The notes beneath the pieces are model-generated. The model worked only from the letters and a program-made list of their open reading frames with translations. It was not told the DNA's origin and searched no databases. A DNA stretch of 64,000 nt from Pseudoscleropodium purum (Eukaryota > Streptophyta > Bryopsida > Hypnales > Brachytheciaceae): positions 25,215,063-25,279,062 of the forward strand of contig OZ017795.1 in NCBI GenBank assembly GCA_963969395.1, read 5' to 3'. Positions 13,181-25,568 of the stretch are shown piece by piece; positions within the stretch are counted from its first letter, which is position 1; the number at the start of each line of letters is the position of its first letter. A program made the position numbers and the translations under genes.

Positions 13181-15355
13181 ATAAATAAATTCAAATTTTT
13201 CTTATGAAAAAAGTGATTTTTTTTTATTACCCAAGTTGCATGGGTTGAGAAACAAATTACATATCATACAATAGCATTTTAACCATATAGTCAAAAGTTA
13301 TGAAAATTGTTGGCTTTAAAGAAAAACATTGTATAGTTGTACTCATGTTGTGTGAAAATCTCAAAAGCATAAAAATAAAAATTCCATTTATAGTGAACTT
13401 CCCCAAATCGCTATGTTGCCAAAAAAAAATACAGTTTGGTCCTTAGGGATTAAGCCTACCTATCTCATCAATGACAATGACAATAATAGATTTTTCAAGG
13501 AATATGTCACTCATTCCTAGATAGGAGATGAATTTAGAGTCCTAATAGTTTATGAATTTCCTACCTTAGTGGCCAAAAAGAAGTTGGAAAGGAATTGAAA
13601 AAGTTGGAACCAAAAAATAAAGTCATGACACTTCAACTTCAATGGAGCCCATTTGTGGGTAGATAGGAGCCTCTCATTGTATGAGGGAAGGCATGTTATT
13701 TTCTATAACATGGGATTTCTTTACCATCATGATGCCCTTCTCTTTAGAACCTCAATTGAATAGGTTGACCAAAATTCAATAATCCCAAATTAAAGTTGTG
13801 TTTAGTAATGCAAAAGCAAAGCTTTACTATGAGAAAGAAAAAAACTTTTTTCTCTTGAGGCTTAGTACATTATAATGGCATAATGAGGTTCTACTTTAGC
13901 ATTACCTAGTCCATTTAATCTCTTGAATTGGTGCAGTTTAGAGCAATTTTCCTACTGCATAGACATTTCTACTATTGATGGGCAAATTGAGTTGCTTTAA
14001 GGCTTGGAATTAGGCCCTATTAAAAAGCCTTCGAGTCTAATTTCAATATTCAAGCTTAACACCTTAGAGAGTTGGCCTCACTACGTGAATTATAAATTAA
14101 TGTTTTGAAGGACTTACTATGGGAGTTATAAGAAATAGATGAAGTGCATTCAAGTATGCTAAAAAAGAAAATTTTGTCTATTCTTCTTTTGTATAATTGT
14201 CGTGGTTACTCAATGCTTCATGATTATTGTGCAAGGTTTTAAATAAAAACATGTAGAGATGAAAAAGAGAAGATCTTGCAAAAATAAAGAAGTGATGTTT
14301 AGATTATACCCATGCTATAATTTATTATGACAATAAAGTTTAAAATGTGAATTTGTCTTCAATCAAGAAGTCATAGGAATTAAGGGTCAAAGTCATGTAC
14401 AAATGCATCATGCCAAAATCCTATTGTGCCAACATGAAAGACAACGTGCCACTAGTCAATAGTAATCCTTGTAATTGGCTAGAAATATAATCACACCAAG
14501 ACTTAATAGCTCATTGCAAATGGTGGCTATTGTAGCCATAGAAAAAATGCCATGTGACTTGTAACGCATGTTACAATCATGACAAGACCTTGAAAGCAAT
14601 GACAAAATGCAAAAACACCCTATGTCTACAAGCACTAAACACTAGCAACATCCATAGCAAAGCAAAGCAAATAAAAATCCATGATACACAAGTACACCAA
14701 GTGTAGTAAATAGGTTATTGTAACCACTCTTTACCTGCCTCCTTGGTCAGTTTTGAAGTCTATTTTACATTAGCAAACTTAGTATTTTTTTAAAAGAACC
14801 AATAATAATCCAATGTAAATCCTACAAAGATGAAGATGCTTGTCAATGGTTCAAAACACATTTGGGAGAAATCCATTAGCCTATTGGAATTTCTTGCAAT
14901 GGCAAACTCATGTCCATGTACCACCTAGTGGAAGAAATATCACACTACACGATTGTGGCAACATGCTTAGCACTTCCACACAACACACATTTTAGCCCAA
15001 TTGAAATCCATGAGCTACTAGAATCAATCCACCTATCAATGTGTAGCAAATGACACTACATACAATTGTACATGTCATCTTTCTATATTTTTCCGTCACA
15101 ACCTTCCGAGAGCAATACTTCCGATTTGAAAACCTCACACTAGTAGAATTCTACACCGTGCAATCACATCAAGCATAATTGGCTACATTTGCTACAAGTA
15201 GGCATAGTTTGTTAGTAGAAAACAATATACCTAAAGCCTTTAGCCTCCTCCCCATATCATAACATAACGCAAAGTGTCTTTGTAATGCACAATAGAAGGG
15301 TTTTTCAAAGTCATTGACATTACTCTCTTATATAGTTCCGTACATTACTCACATA

Positions 15356-15660
15356 TCATACCCATATATTTGAGTCATTTGTATTATTTAGCATAATGTC
15401 AACATCGTACTTAATGGCCATTGATAAAACTGGATGGCATCCAAACATGAGATAATGAATTGAAAAATAAACTAGAAAGGCTTGCTTATAAAACCGGTAG
15501 CCCATTGCTATCCATATAAGTTGCAAGTTCCAATCTCCATGATGCCCCTTCTTCAAGCTATACTTTAGATTGAAGCCTATTCTAGCAGTTTGCACCATGC
15601 ACTCCATCAATCCATCATTCCATCCACTTTGGGATGATCTCTCAAAATAATGTGGTAATC
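15356..15660 (-). pseudogene. Ty3/Gypsy-type integrase relic
   Basis: The minus-strand translation carries recognisable pieces of the end of a Gypsy integrase core: RDHPKVDG, then MVQTARIGFNLKYSLKKGHH, DWNLQLIWIAMGYRF, KQAFLVYFSIHYLMFG and HPVLSMAIKYD. These match, by family knowledge, the DGLAERMVQT ... MGYR ... SPYYLLFGRHP order. Frames shift and stops interrupt it, so it is dead. No LTRs were identified. Only this fragment is assigned; the flanking AT-rich DNA may belong to the same element. Confidence 0.6.
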
Positions 15661-17613
15661 AATGATTTCTTGTTCACATTAGGCTTAATACTCTTCAAGA
15701 AATTGTCGTCCTCACATACTCCAAGCTTAATCCAAGCTTAATCCAAGCTTAATCACAGTTTACTCACTGTGATTTTTTTTCAATGTAGTGTCAATGCCCA
15801 CCTTTACTATATGGCCATAGTACTATGTCACACTCTCCAATTTCATTCAAAAATCTTTTGTTTAAACTCCAACAACATACATGCAGTCATGCAATAAGAA
15901 TCATAGCACATTGGATTGTTTTTTCTCTTACAACTACCCTCAAAGAATAGTCCATAGTTCATGTCAACTTCATTACAAGCAAGCCATCGTATTGAAACCG
16001 CATAAAAAGAGACACCCCTATCCTTCTATTGTGACCTAAATCCAACCTTGTTTGCCAAGCTAACATTGGTTCTAAGTCTTAACATCGCTCAATAATGGTG
16101 TCTTTTTAATTCATTCTACAACCTTGTAAACTCAACCAACCAACTCCAATCCTCTTTCATGCAAGAATAATCCTTGACACTATGGTTCGTGCTCCTCTCC
16201 ATTCATTAATTGTTGTTCATTCTTTGGAGAGAGATGATCATTATTCATCCTTGTGAATCTAGGAGCATATCCCATTGTAAGTACTCTATTGGCACTTTTT
16301 TTGTTAACTCAAGAGCTTTTGGCCCTTAAACACATCCAATGATCCAAATATGCCCTTATCTAGCTAATGTGGATGAAGATCTATTTGTAAGGCATAGGGT
16401 CCTAAAACCATGGCTATAGGGCTTAACTTGAAGCCCATTTTGCACCTTCAATAGACAATAAGTACTACAAACACCCCAAAACTAGATTTTTGAAGTATAA
16501 GATGTCATTTTTCCGCTACACTTATACCTATATAACGACATAATTTAATTTTTTCAAATAATAAGAATGAAGAAAAGCTCTTGTTGAAGCTAGAAAAAAT
16601 TACATCATCCTTTAAAAATGTATACATGCTGGAATGAAGTCACAAGGCAAAGTCTTTTACTCCATCATTTAGAAGACTCAACTTAAAATAAACAAGTCTT
16701 TAAATCTATGTATAGAAGACATGGAAAAATGAAATTGCTAATTAAGGTATTAAGACACATCCAAGGCCTCACTCTAAAACTAAAGTCAAACAATGTTCCA
16801 TCATAGTCCAAGTCATCTTACACAAACACCATCAAGCTTCGCAACATCAGGGCTAATGAAAATTCTATGCCATGCTTCTTACATAACATCGTTCAAAATT
16901 GAGCGAGTCCCCAATACATCTCAATTATAAGTAGATGTTCATTGTTTAATGTTCAACAATAAATCTAGATAATAAATAGACATTCATCACACAATGTTCA
17001 ATACAACACTAGAAGAAAATGACGGGTTTAGCAACTTGCAATTTGCAACTCGTTTTCTAGTTGCAGGGGCATTTTGCAATTGGGTGATAATTTAGAGATT
17101 GTAGTTGCAATGAACAAGTTGCAAAGTAGTTGCAAGTTTGATCTCATCCAATATTCTATGTGGAAGTTCATCGATGAATTTTTTTGACATAGTTGCTAAT
17201 GTGGAACTTGCTTAAGTGCAACTTGTTTGCAACTCATGTGCAATTTGTTTGCAATTGATTTGCACTTTGTTTGCAACTTATTTTTGATTTGTCTATGATT
17301 TGTAGATTTGTAGAATTTGAAATTTTAATCTCAATAATTTGTAGATATCAAAATTTCAGATTTAGATTCTTTTTTAGATTATCATACTCAAATATTGATA
17401 TTAAATAGATTTCACCAATTCACAAAACTTTACAGCTTCACAAGTTCTAAAATTTCTTAAACTTTAAAATTTGGTGATTTCTATAAACTACAGAAATCTA
17501 CAAATTATAGAAGTCTACAAAATGTAGAAATATTAGTTTCCATAATTAGAATTCATTACATAAGAATGCTATAACTTCTAATTCTTATATGTCCAATCTA
17601 GTGGTATTCTTGC

Positions 17614-17901
17614 ATTAGAAGAGTTTTGGGGGTCTAGAAGCCTATTTTGGGCTTGTTCCCCCGCAGCTGTTCCGCGTAGAGAGGGGAACGGCTTGCTATC
17701 AGAATTTTTTTTTTCATAAAAAAAAAAATTAAAAAAAAAATTCTTTTAGTCTCCAAATGCAAAAAATTAATTAATTAATTAATTTTTTGGTCAATGATGT
17801 GGCAGGGTCTCAACCACGTCAAACCGCTGCGGCAAACCTGTTTTCTGCGTTCGTAGGCTATGATAACTTGCAAGCATCTAAAGGCCCCAAAAATCTTCTA
17901 A
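17614..17901. mobile_element. MITE inside the CACTA element
   Basis: Inverted ends TTAGAAGAGTTTTGGGGG (left) and, on the other strand, TTAGAAGATTTTTGGGGCC (right). The related CACTA copy lacks this block: near 32035-32065 the flanking sequence runs on through GGTACTTTTC and GGGACAATTGATATA, which gives an empty-site comparison. The centre holds an ATTAATTAATTAATT run. It shares this layout with the element at 46953-47233. Confidence 0.65.
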
Positions 17902-18090
17902 GGACAATTGATATAGAACAATTGTAATTGCTTCCTAGATGAACTCTAATGGTAGTCTAGTTGCATTCTAATTGCTTTCTAGTTGAATTGCAATTGAATT
18001 TAGATTCTATGCAACTATAGTTTGACTCACTAGACTCTACAGAACAGAAAGTTGTTTACATTGACAATTGTAACAAATATTGGATGTAGA

Positions 18091-18245
18091 CAGGGTTGAC
18101 GAATCTCAACGTCCGCCCCAAAATAGCGTCCGTTTTCCGGACGTCCGGACGCTAGAGGACGCAGCGTCCCTCCCGCTGTCGAAAGGCGGACGCGCGGGGT
18201 GGGGCAGACGGGCTGGGCGGACGGTCGGGGCGGACTTCGCATTGC
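18091..18245. repeat. left terminal GC-rich array of the hAT-like element
   Basis: Begins with the terminal inverted repeat CAGGGTTGAC, then a dense run of GTCCG/CGGAC motifs including TTTTCCGGACGTCCGGACG. Base composition changes abruptly to AT-rich at about 18245. It matches the right end of the small derivative at 23642-23948. Subterminal motif arrays of this kind are transposase-binding regions in hAT elements generally; that role here is inferred. Confidence 0.75.
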
Positions 18246-18537
18246 CATTAGTCATTAGAAAATTTTATATTGCTATGTAATTTGAATGTTACACAATCAC
18301 AAATGAATGCATCCACGTAAAATAAGATGTACATATAAAAATATTTTTATACGCAAATGAAAATATAGCATCTTTATATATAAATATATATGTATAAACA
18401 AAATACATGAAAACATAGTTCCAATATCACTATTGAATCCTATACGATCTTTTTAAGATCTAAATCTTTCACATTTTTTTTTGTTTTTAAACAATGAAAG
18501 GACCATTGTTTTTAAAAAACAAAATTCTCCTCAAATC

Positions 18538-21500
18538 CTACTTTCCACCGGATGAACCACTACCTTCTCTCAAAACAAAAGGAAAATCTGCTGTACCGAG
18601 GAGTTTAACAAATGATTGACGAGTTGACCGTTGTTGACTTGGACGGACTATTCGCCCTCCAGATTGAACTTTGATGTCCACCTTATGAAATTGTTTCTTG
18701 GTTTCCGAAGAGAAGTCATCGTCTTCTTCACGCTTCCTTTTTTGTTTTCTTTTCGGTGATAAATTGACTTCGTCTGCCTTCAAGGTTCTCAAGTTGTTCT
18801 CCACACAATCTACCATCGCTTGAACAACTTCATCATCTCCTTTCCCTTGCCATACTGTGAGGCAGTCTCCATCCTATAGGAAAGCCTTCCAATGCCCTAT
18901 AATATCGCCAATGCGCCTATCAAATGCTGCTGCCACATTTACAGATGAATGTCTTGTGTTTATTTGTCCATTTGTATCGTAGACAGCACAAACTTTTGTA
19001 GCCTCTTCCAACTTCGACAATAGAAGGGCCTTACCTACGAGAGTGTGGTCGTATGCCTTATACTGCTCATCGAACTCTTTTCCATGGTTCACCTCCACCT
19101 AACTGTCTTCTGGTCCTCTCTCCACTTTTTTATCTGGAAAACGAAAGAACTTTTTGTGTTGCAAGCTCCAATGTCCCCCCATGTTGCGACAAAACATTTC
19201 ACGCGCCGCGTCATCTACGATTCCTCGAGCCCGCAATTCCACCTCTCTATTGTGAGTCATCACACATCCAAATCCAATGGTTGCTGAGATTCCTCGTACA
19301 AATCATGCCTCTGTTCATTTGCATTCCACCGGATTGGCTTCCCCCAATGTTAATAATTTTGAAATTTGTACGGCACTTGATGAAAAGGAAGATTCCAACG
19401 ATTGTACTCGTGGCCTGGAGGCATAGCTTCCAAGATACCAAACATTTCGTAGAACCTAGCACTCAATGGACTACGCCACTCGACACACACCAAACGAATG
19501 AGTGATGCTTTTACAATGCAAGTGACATGGAAAGTGTGGTGACATTGGCCCATGGTTACCGCACCTTCTGATCCGAAGAGGCCTTGGCAAAGGCTACAAC
19601 AACCATCCAAGATTGGAGAGGCTGGATCACAAGCATGCACCACTTGCTTGTCTTTCACATTGATGTGTGCTGAAAGTGTGTTGTAAGGGACTCATCCTTC
19701 CTCTACTTCCAAGGCCCAATTGATGGGTGGAGCTTGGTCCTTCTTTGTGTGGTTTAACCACTCAAACATGGCATCTATGTCTCCCCAACATGTGATCTCC
19801 GTATATCCCTTTGAAGGATGTTGGTCAAACATAGTCTTGAACCAACTCAAAGAACTTTAAATGGCATCGCAATTTTCATTCGACTCCATTGCCAATGCTT
19901 GAAGACTTGCCATTGCTCGAGATACTATAGAGGGTCTATCTTGGAGTCTTTGTACCCATGCTAACCATCGAGACTCCAAGTCGCTAGATGGCATAAACTT
20001 CTTCAAATCCAAGCACAATTGCAATCGATTCAACTTGGATTCAACAATTCATTTTGCTTCAATTGCTTCCTCCAATTTATGCTTCAACTCTTCAAAGTCA
20101 CAACTCTCCGTTTGCGTCTCCACATTCACGTAAACGGATGAAAGCTTTTTCATTGATGGTTGTTGTGTCGCTTTTAACATACTCATGTCGTGATTTTCTT
20201 GTACATTCACAATGGCAGGATTGTCGCTTGCTTCGGCCTTATCAAAAGGAAGAGAGAGCTTATCTTCACTCTCATGAGTCTCTTGATTGTCTCCAAGTAC
20301 AATCACTGGTGAGATTGCAACCTCACTCGGATTCTTGGAGGTCCCTTGTAATTCTGCAATCCGTTTACGCATCTTCATCAACTCCTCCATTTGCCTCGAT
20401 GATTGTTGATTTAAATGTTCAACCTCACTCTCCGAAGTCTTTAATTTCAACTCCAACACTTTGCACCTTGCTTCCACTCCTCCAAGGTCAGCAATTTTTT
20501 TTTCATATTCCACCAATTGTAGTATGTGAACATCTCTTTCTTCGAAAAGTGGTCCGAAAGTCTTCGTGAGATTCTGAAATGCTATAGCACCTTTCAACAT
20601 CTCTGGTGCCATGAAAGAAAACTCCTTGGCCAAATTCATAAAAGTCAGAGCAACTTTCGCTAAAAATTCAGCTGACATCGTCATCTTGAAATCTGTATCA
20701 AGTATATGTGCAACATTCTTTGGATCTGCAAGTGGACTCACTAGAACAGCAGTAGCACCATCATCGGGGTTAGATGATCCGCCTATTTCTTCATGAAGGT
20801 TAGCAAACTGAACCGAGAGCTTCAAAAGATTTTCCAATTGTTTTGGATTGGACATGTCTTGCAAGGTTCGATGTAGAAGACTTGGCAATGACGTTGTAAA
20901 CGGAAACTCCTCCGCCCACCTTTTACGCTCGGAACTCTATAATGAGGATATATTATCAATTGTCACGCCTTGTCTACGAGGCGTATGTACTTTGTCTTCT
21001 AAACTTAACGCTGGACTAGATTCAACGCCTTGATGCACAGGCGGAGATTTGTAGACCAAACTATCAAAACAATTGTTGGCTATCAGACTATCAATTGTAG
21101 CATTAGCCTTTGCCACTTTTTCCGCCAAGACTTCGTCTATTTTACTTTTTGAAGTTTCCTCACGTTCCGTGTAAACATTGCCTTCGTTTACAAACTCCGT
21201 TTGCGTTTGTGCCGCAACATTTGGTGTAAAGGTCAAACGCGTTGGAGCTGTGGAAAAGACTTCACCCTCCTGCGCCTCTACATCTTTCTCGACATCTTTC
21301 CCCACATTTTTCGAAGAGCTTTCATTGATTGCTTTTGTTGGAGATTGTACAGACCGTAATTCTTCAACATTTGAGGCTTTCTCCACACCATCCGTTTTCA
21401 CCTCCATAGTATTTTTTAATATTTTTTCTGTTTCTCCTTCTGAATTGTACAAGTCGGGAATGTCTTTTTGATTGGCTTCAAGTAGAAATGGGCAAGCTGT

Positions 21501-21944
21501 TGTTGTCGGAAACGTGCTCCAATCGATCTTACGCTTTAATATAAGTTCAATGTAAACCATACACGCCACGCTATAATTAATATAGCCTTTGCTTCTGCGC
21601 TTGTTTCCGAATAGAATACGCCACACCTCCTCAGATTGATGGACAAAATGTTTGTTGTTGCAAGTCCATGGTTTACAACAAAAATCCCGTGTATGATTCT
21701 TGTGCGACTCCTAAGGCCACAACTTGTCAATGTAGTACATTTTAACATAGGTCCTACACATTTTTGATGTCCAATACTCCGCATCTTCATCTTCCCACCC
21801 GCTCTCTGCTTTAATTGTAAGGTCATTTAAAATGTCAAGCCGAAGGTCATGTGTAGCCCCCTTCACTTTGCTCTTTTTCTTGGCTTCGCTTCTCGGAGTC
21901 ACCCCATCCATATTTCGATCACCTTCGCCGTTCATGATTGTCAA
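18538..21944 (-). pseudogene. transposon-borne RING-finger/coiled-coil protein, broken
   Basis: Reading from ATG at 21944 to TAG at 18538, about 1135 codons, one frame holds to about 19265, where a single frameshift occurs. Eight in-frame stops interrupt it (low coordinate given): 21711, 20937, 20049, 19857, 19692, 19350, 19099, 18874. The N-terminus has a domain with YVKMYYIDKLW ... HFVHQSEEVWRILFGNK ... MVYIELILKRKIDW, shared with the gene at 25569. The middle is Ser/Glu-rich with probable coiled coils (EYEKKIADLGGVEARCKVLE region). A RING-like module (CSLCQG ... CHHTFHVTC) lies near codon 780; its last Cys pair reads CVEW, so a zinc ligand seems lost. The C-terminus has a nuclear-signal-like SPKRKQKRKREED. 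Function unknown; a ubiquitin-ligase or DNA-binding role would be inference. Confidence 0.7.
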
Positions 21945-22153
21945 TTGGATTCAATAACCAATTGAAGTGAATAAAAAAATCTCACGTGATAGTCAAAAGT
22001 GATGGCATCAACCGCAACACAGTAACAAAAGATAGAGGACCCCAACTCTCCACCCTGTAGAAGCAACTAGTGCATAAAGCAATAGTAGCACATCCAACTT
22101 GGCACCGAAGGAGAATTGAAGTGAGAAGAAATGAAAGTCACTCCTTCCTTATA

Positions 22154-22370
22154 ACTGTCCGCCGTTGGACCTAGAGGCCGTCCGCCGTCGGACTTGCCCC
22201 GGACCACACGAAGCAGCCCCGAACCTCGCGTCCACCCGTCGCCCCGTCCGATCGCCGTGTCCGCTCGGACTGTCCGCACTGTCCACCTTCCGACGCCGTC
22301 CACGCTTTGAACATGTCAACCGCCCCACTTAAACACTGACCGCCGCCGACGTCCGCCCAGCTGTCCATTG
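22154..22370. promoter_or_regulatory. GC-rich GTCCG array upstream of the RING gene
   Basis: A sharply bounded GC-rich block with repeated GTCCG/GTCCGCC words in AT-rich surroundings. It lies about 210 bp upstream of the start of the minus-strand gene at 21944. The same word set forms the element's two ends and the blocks upstream of the other two genes, so it may be a promoter or a transposase/regulator binding array. No TATA box was assigned. Confidence 0.55.
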
Positions 22371-22497
22371 GTGCATCCTATGAGGCCATTATTATTCAAA
22401 AAGAGCAGTAACATTTCAAAAATAAAACAGCCTAATAATCACTACTAAATGAGGATCAATGTAATTGATTTATCATTTTTTTGTTTTTTTTAAATGT

Positions 22498-22535
22498 AAA
22501 CCCTAAACCCTATACCCTAACTACCCTAAACCTTT
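22498..22535. promoter_or_regulatory. telomere-like CCCTAAA run (telobox)
   Basis: Four near-consecutive CCCTA(A)A-type units (AACCCTAAACCCTATACCCT and following CTAACTACCCTAAACC). Short telomere-like boxes occur in many plant promoters. Here it lies just outside the GC array that precedes the minus-strand gene, mirrored by the box at 25076. Confidence 0.55.
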
Positions 22536-23641
22536 TCTTTTCTCCCCTAAATTGTTTTACGAATGAGGGGAATGTGGTTAAGTTGAATATGTTTGGATTA
22601 TTTACTGATATTATCCCTCTAAATAGGTTTTGAGAAGATCTGATAATGGTGGGGATTTTTTTAAAGTTCATTAGGAAATCAAATGTTTTGCAGAAATAAT
22701 CAATTCCATTTTCATTGTAAGCAAATGAAATTTTAAAAAAAGGCCCCAATACATAATTAGAATAACAATTTAATGGATTTCAACCTCATGATATTTAATG
22801 AAAGGTTGTGATTTCTCATTAAAAGTGCATCACGATCTTCAAATGAACATCGAGTCTTTCATATATTTTAATGAAATTTTGATTAGATTTGAAAACAAAG
22901 AAAAACAATCCATGTTTTAACTTTCAAATCATGTATGGCTATATTTTTCCTTAAAAACATAGAAAAATTCGTTACTTGAGTTGGTTGAGTAGAATACATT
23001 ATACACTTATACATGTGCTATATTTATTCTGAAGGATAATTCCAATATTCTTATTTTAGATGTTTTTAAATATTAATTTAAAAAAAGAGGATTCATTGTT
23101 TAAAGATCTAAAAAATTGACAAATATAATTTCTATTATAAATAGGAATTGAATTCGGAATTCGATTTTTGAAATGATTCAAATGAACAAGATATTGATTA
23201 TAAAATATTTCTTTGTTTGAGTTTTCAAAATGAATTCACAAAACAATTGCAAACTTTTGAACTTAGGTATATGATATTGTTTTTGGTTTGTACTTTGTAG
23301 AGTATAATACTTCAATTTTAATCCTAAATAAATGAAAAAACTCCACATGAATGAAATATTTCTATGTATTGCACAAAAATTTCTACCAATTACTATGATA
23401 ATTAAATACATTGTTACATTTCATAAAATATTCTACATAGAAAAAAAAAATCATTTCAGTTTTCAATTATGATAAATGATGTCTTCTACTCTTTCTGTTA
23501 TATGTTCATTTTGTATAACGTATACATTGTACAATCTTTGGGAGTAGGGTAGTTCATTTTTGGCTCTCATTGAAATAGAAAATATATTTGTGTTTGGATT
23601 TTGAAATCATTATATATTCTACGGTCTTGCAAGAATGCATC

Positions 23642-23948
23642 GAGGGTTGACAGGACGTTCGGACGCGGACGTTGTGTCCGCAGCGTCCGCTGACATTCGC
23701 GTCCTAGCGGACGCTGCGTCCGCTTGTCCCCCGTCTGCCTGTCCGCCCGTCCGTCCGCCTGATTACGGTCGTCCGATCGACGCGCGGACTGATCTGGTCC
23801 GCACGATCTGGGCGTCCGCCCCGTCCGTCCGCCCCACCCGTCCGCTTTCCGACGGCGGTCGGGACGCTGCGTCCGCTAGCGTCCGTGCGTTTGGACGTCC
23901 GGAAAACGGACGCTATTTTGGGGCGAACGTTGAAATTCGTCAACCCTG
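23642..23948. mobile_element. 307-bp hAT MITE derived from the surrounding element
   Basis: Ends GAGGGTTGAC (first base changed from CAGGG) and GTCAACCCTG, flanked by the perfect 8-bp repeat AATGCATC at 23634-23641 and 23949-23956. Its left half resembles the reverse complement of the 12-kb element's right end (shared TCCGCAGCGTCCG and TGACATTCGCG). Its right half resembles the reverse complement of the left end (shared TTTTCCGGACGTCC). It is thus an internal-deletion derivative inserted in the opposite orientation. Very GC-rich and non-coding. Confidence 0.87.
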
Positions 23949-24837
23949 AATGCATCTTGCTCCTTCCTTTGAATCCTTTTGATATTTTCTTTTTTTTCCT
24001 TTGTTTTCTCTCTCGTAGGGCTCTTATTCTCTTATTCTCTTCATTTGACCAGCCTATTTGGCTTGGCTCTTAGTTTTTGTTTTTTTTAATGCAATGGTTT
24101 ATGCATATGTTATAAAAAATATATATTATTTATCTAAAATTAATATATTGATGAACAAACGCATAAAGGCATTGAATGCTTTCACATTTAAAGTTATAAA
24201 TCTATCATAAATCACTCTTGCAAATTTGAATGATTGAATCGAAAATTTGAAAATGTAATTACAAGAGCTTTCAATTCAATCAATTGCATAAATCATAAAT
24301 GTTGAAATGCAACTCGTATGAGTTTAGCATCTATGAAGATTAATTCATGCCATCCACATGCAATTTTCCAATTTAATAAAATGCAATTGAGTACTTCAAT
24401 TTTTTTCTTTCCAATTCTCCAAGTAACATTCACTTCATATCTTTCTCTATTTGTTTATTTAATTTTTGGGAACAAATGGAGAAACCATCTTTGTCTATAT
24501 TTGAACATGCACTCTTATTTGATTGATGAAGAATAGATCTATGAAATATATAATCATTGATTTGTTCATGTTGATTTTTCTAATATATTTTATGTATGTA
24601 TATATATTTATATATATATATCATTAAAGGAGTATGAAAGACAAGATTGACAGATTGTGTTCGAATGTTGTTGATTTTGAAATGATTTAGTACTATATCA
24701 TTTATAAGAATATTATAATAGTGTTATGTTATAATATTCCTAAAACAATTGCAACAAATATTAAAATACATGCTAAGTTAGGTTTGTTAGCCTACCAATT
24801 GTTCATTAATAGACATAATTGAGTAGCCCCCTTAAAT

Positions 24838-25070
24838 GAAACATTCAATATCTAATATCTTACAATCCAAATGGTGGATTTGTCTAAAATTTTTTCCACA
24901 TCTTTTCCAAATAATTTACTACAAGATCCTACGGTTACATATGCCCCAAAGTATTTTTCTTCTAAGACTTGGTATTTGCACTACTAATGGCAGTTTTGAA
25001 GTGTTTTTAGTAAAAAGAACTTTAGAGGTTAAACATCTATACCGTGGGATTTTGAAAAAAGAACAATTTG
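24838..25070. repeat. AT-rich repeat, inverted relative to 45420-45545
   Basis: The reverse complement of this stretch aligns with about 45420-45545. Shared landmarks are GTAGGATCTTGTAGTA-like, AGATGTGGAAAAAA and GATTGTAAGATATTA-like words. It shows that part of the hAT-like element's interior is made of the same dispersed AT-rich repeat found outside it. Confidence 0.5.
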
Positions 25071-25075
25071 CTTCA

Positions 25076-25092
25076 TTAGGTTTAGGGTTTAA
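25076..25092. promoter_or_regulatory. telobox before the GC array of the second gene
   Basis: TTAGGTTTAGGGTTTAAG-type telomere-like box directly left of the GC-rich array upstream of the plus-strand gene at 25569. Together with 22498-22535 it gives a mirror-image order: gene, array, box ... box, array, gene. Confidence 0.5.
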
Positions 25093-25093
25093 G

Positions 25094-25347
25094 ATGAGCC
25101 GTCCGCCCTATCCGCCCCGTCCACCGCGATATCCGTCTGCCCTATTCGCTCGATCCGGAGTCCGCCCTGTCCGCCTCGACTGCCCTGTCCTACCCGATAC
25201 CCATCTGTCCAGTCCGCCCCGTCCGCCCGATCCGACGTCTGCCCCGTCCGCCTCGTCCGCCCGGTTACGGCCGTCTGATTGACACGCGGACTGATGTGGT
25301 CCGCATGATCTGGACATCCGCCTCGGGGCGTCTGCATATATATATGG
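25094..25347 (+). promoter_or_regulatory. GC-rich GTCCG array with TATA box upstream of the second gene
   Basis: Dense CCGTCCGCC/CGTCCGCC words in an otherwise AT-rich stretch, followed at 25334-25347 by CATATATATATGGG, a good plant TATA box about 225 bp before the ATG at 25569. This is the best promoter candidate of the three internal genes. GC-rich sequence continues to about 25430. Confidence 0.6.
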
Positions 25348-25568
25348 GAAGGCGGACGACTCATTCCGAACCATCGTTCTCTTTTGGAGTGGGCGGACCA
25401 GTGCATTGGAAGCTCTGCGCGCCCCTTCCACTTTGAGTGAACGATTGTTGTGGCATTGTTACAAATTTTCACAAAGTTCACGTTTGTAAAATTTTAATTA
25501 ATTAATTAAATTAAAATTTTGGTTCTTAAGCTTTCTAATTGTTCCATTCTCTTTGCTTCGGCTTCATC

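Larger units (their letters stand above)
12327..17006. other. AT-rich intergenic region with decayed repeats
   Basis: The 3' flank of the PHD gene runs to about 12700, then the sequence becomes strongly AT-rich with no usable reading frame. Two items are identifiable: a dispersed repeat at 12785-13180 and a Gypsy integrase relic near 15356-15660. The remainder is probably more of the same decayed retrotransposon, but I could not place its LTRs or other pol domains. Confidence 0.5.
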
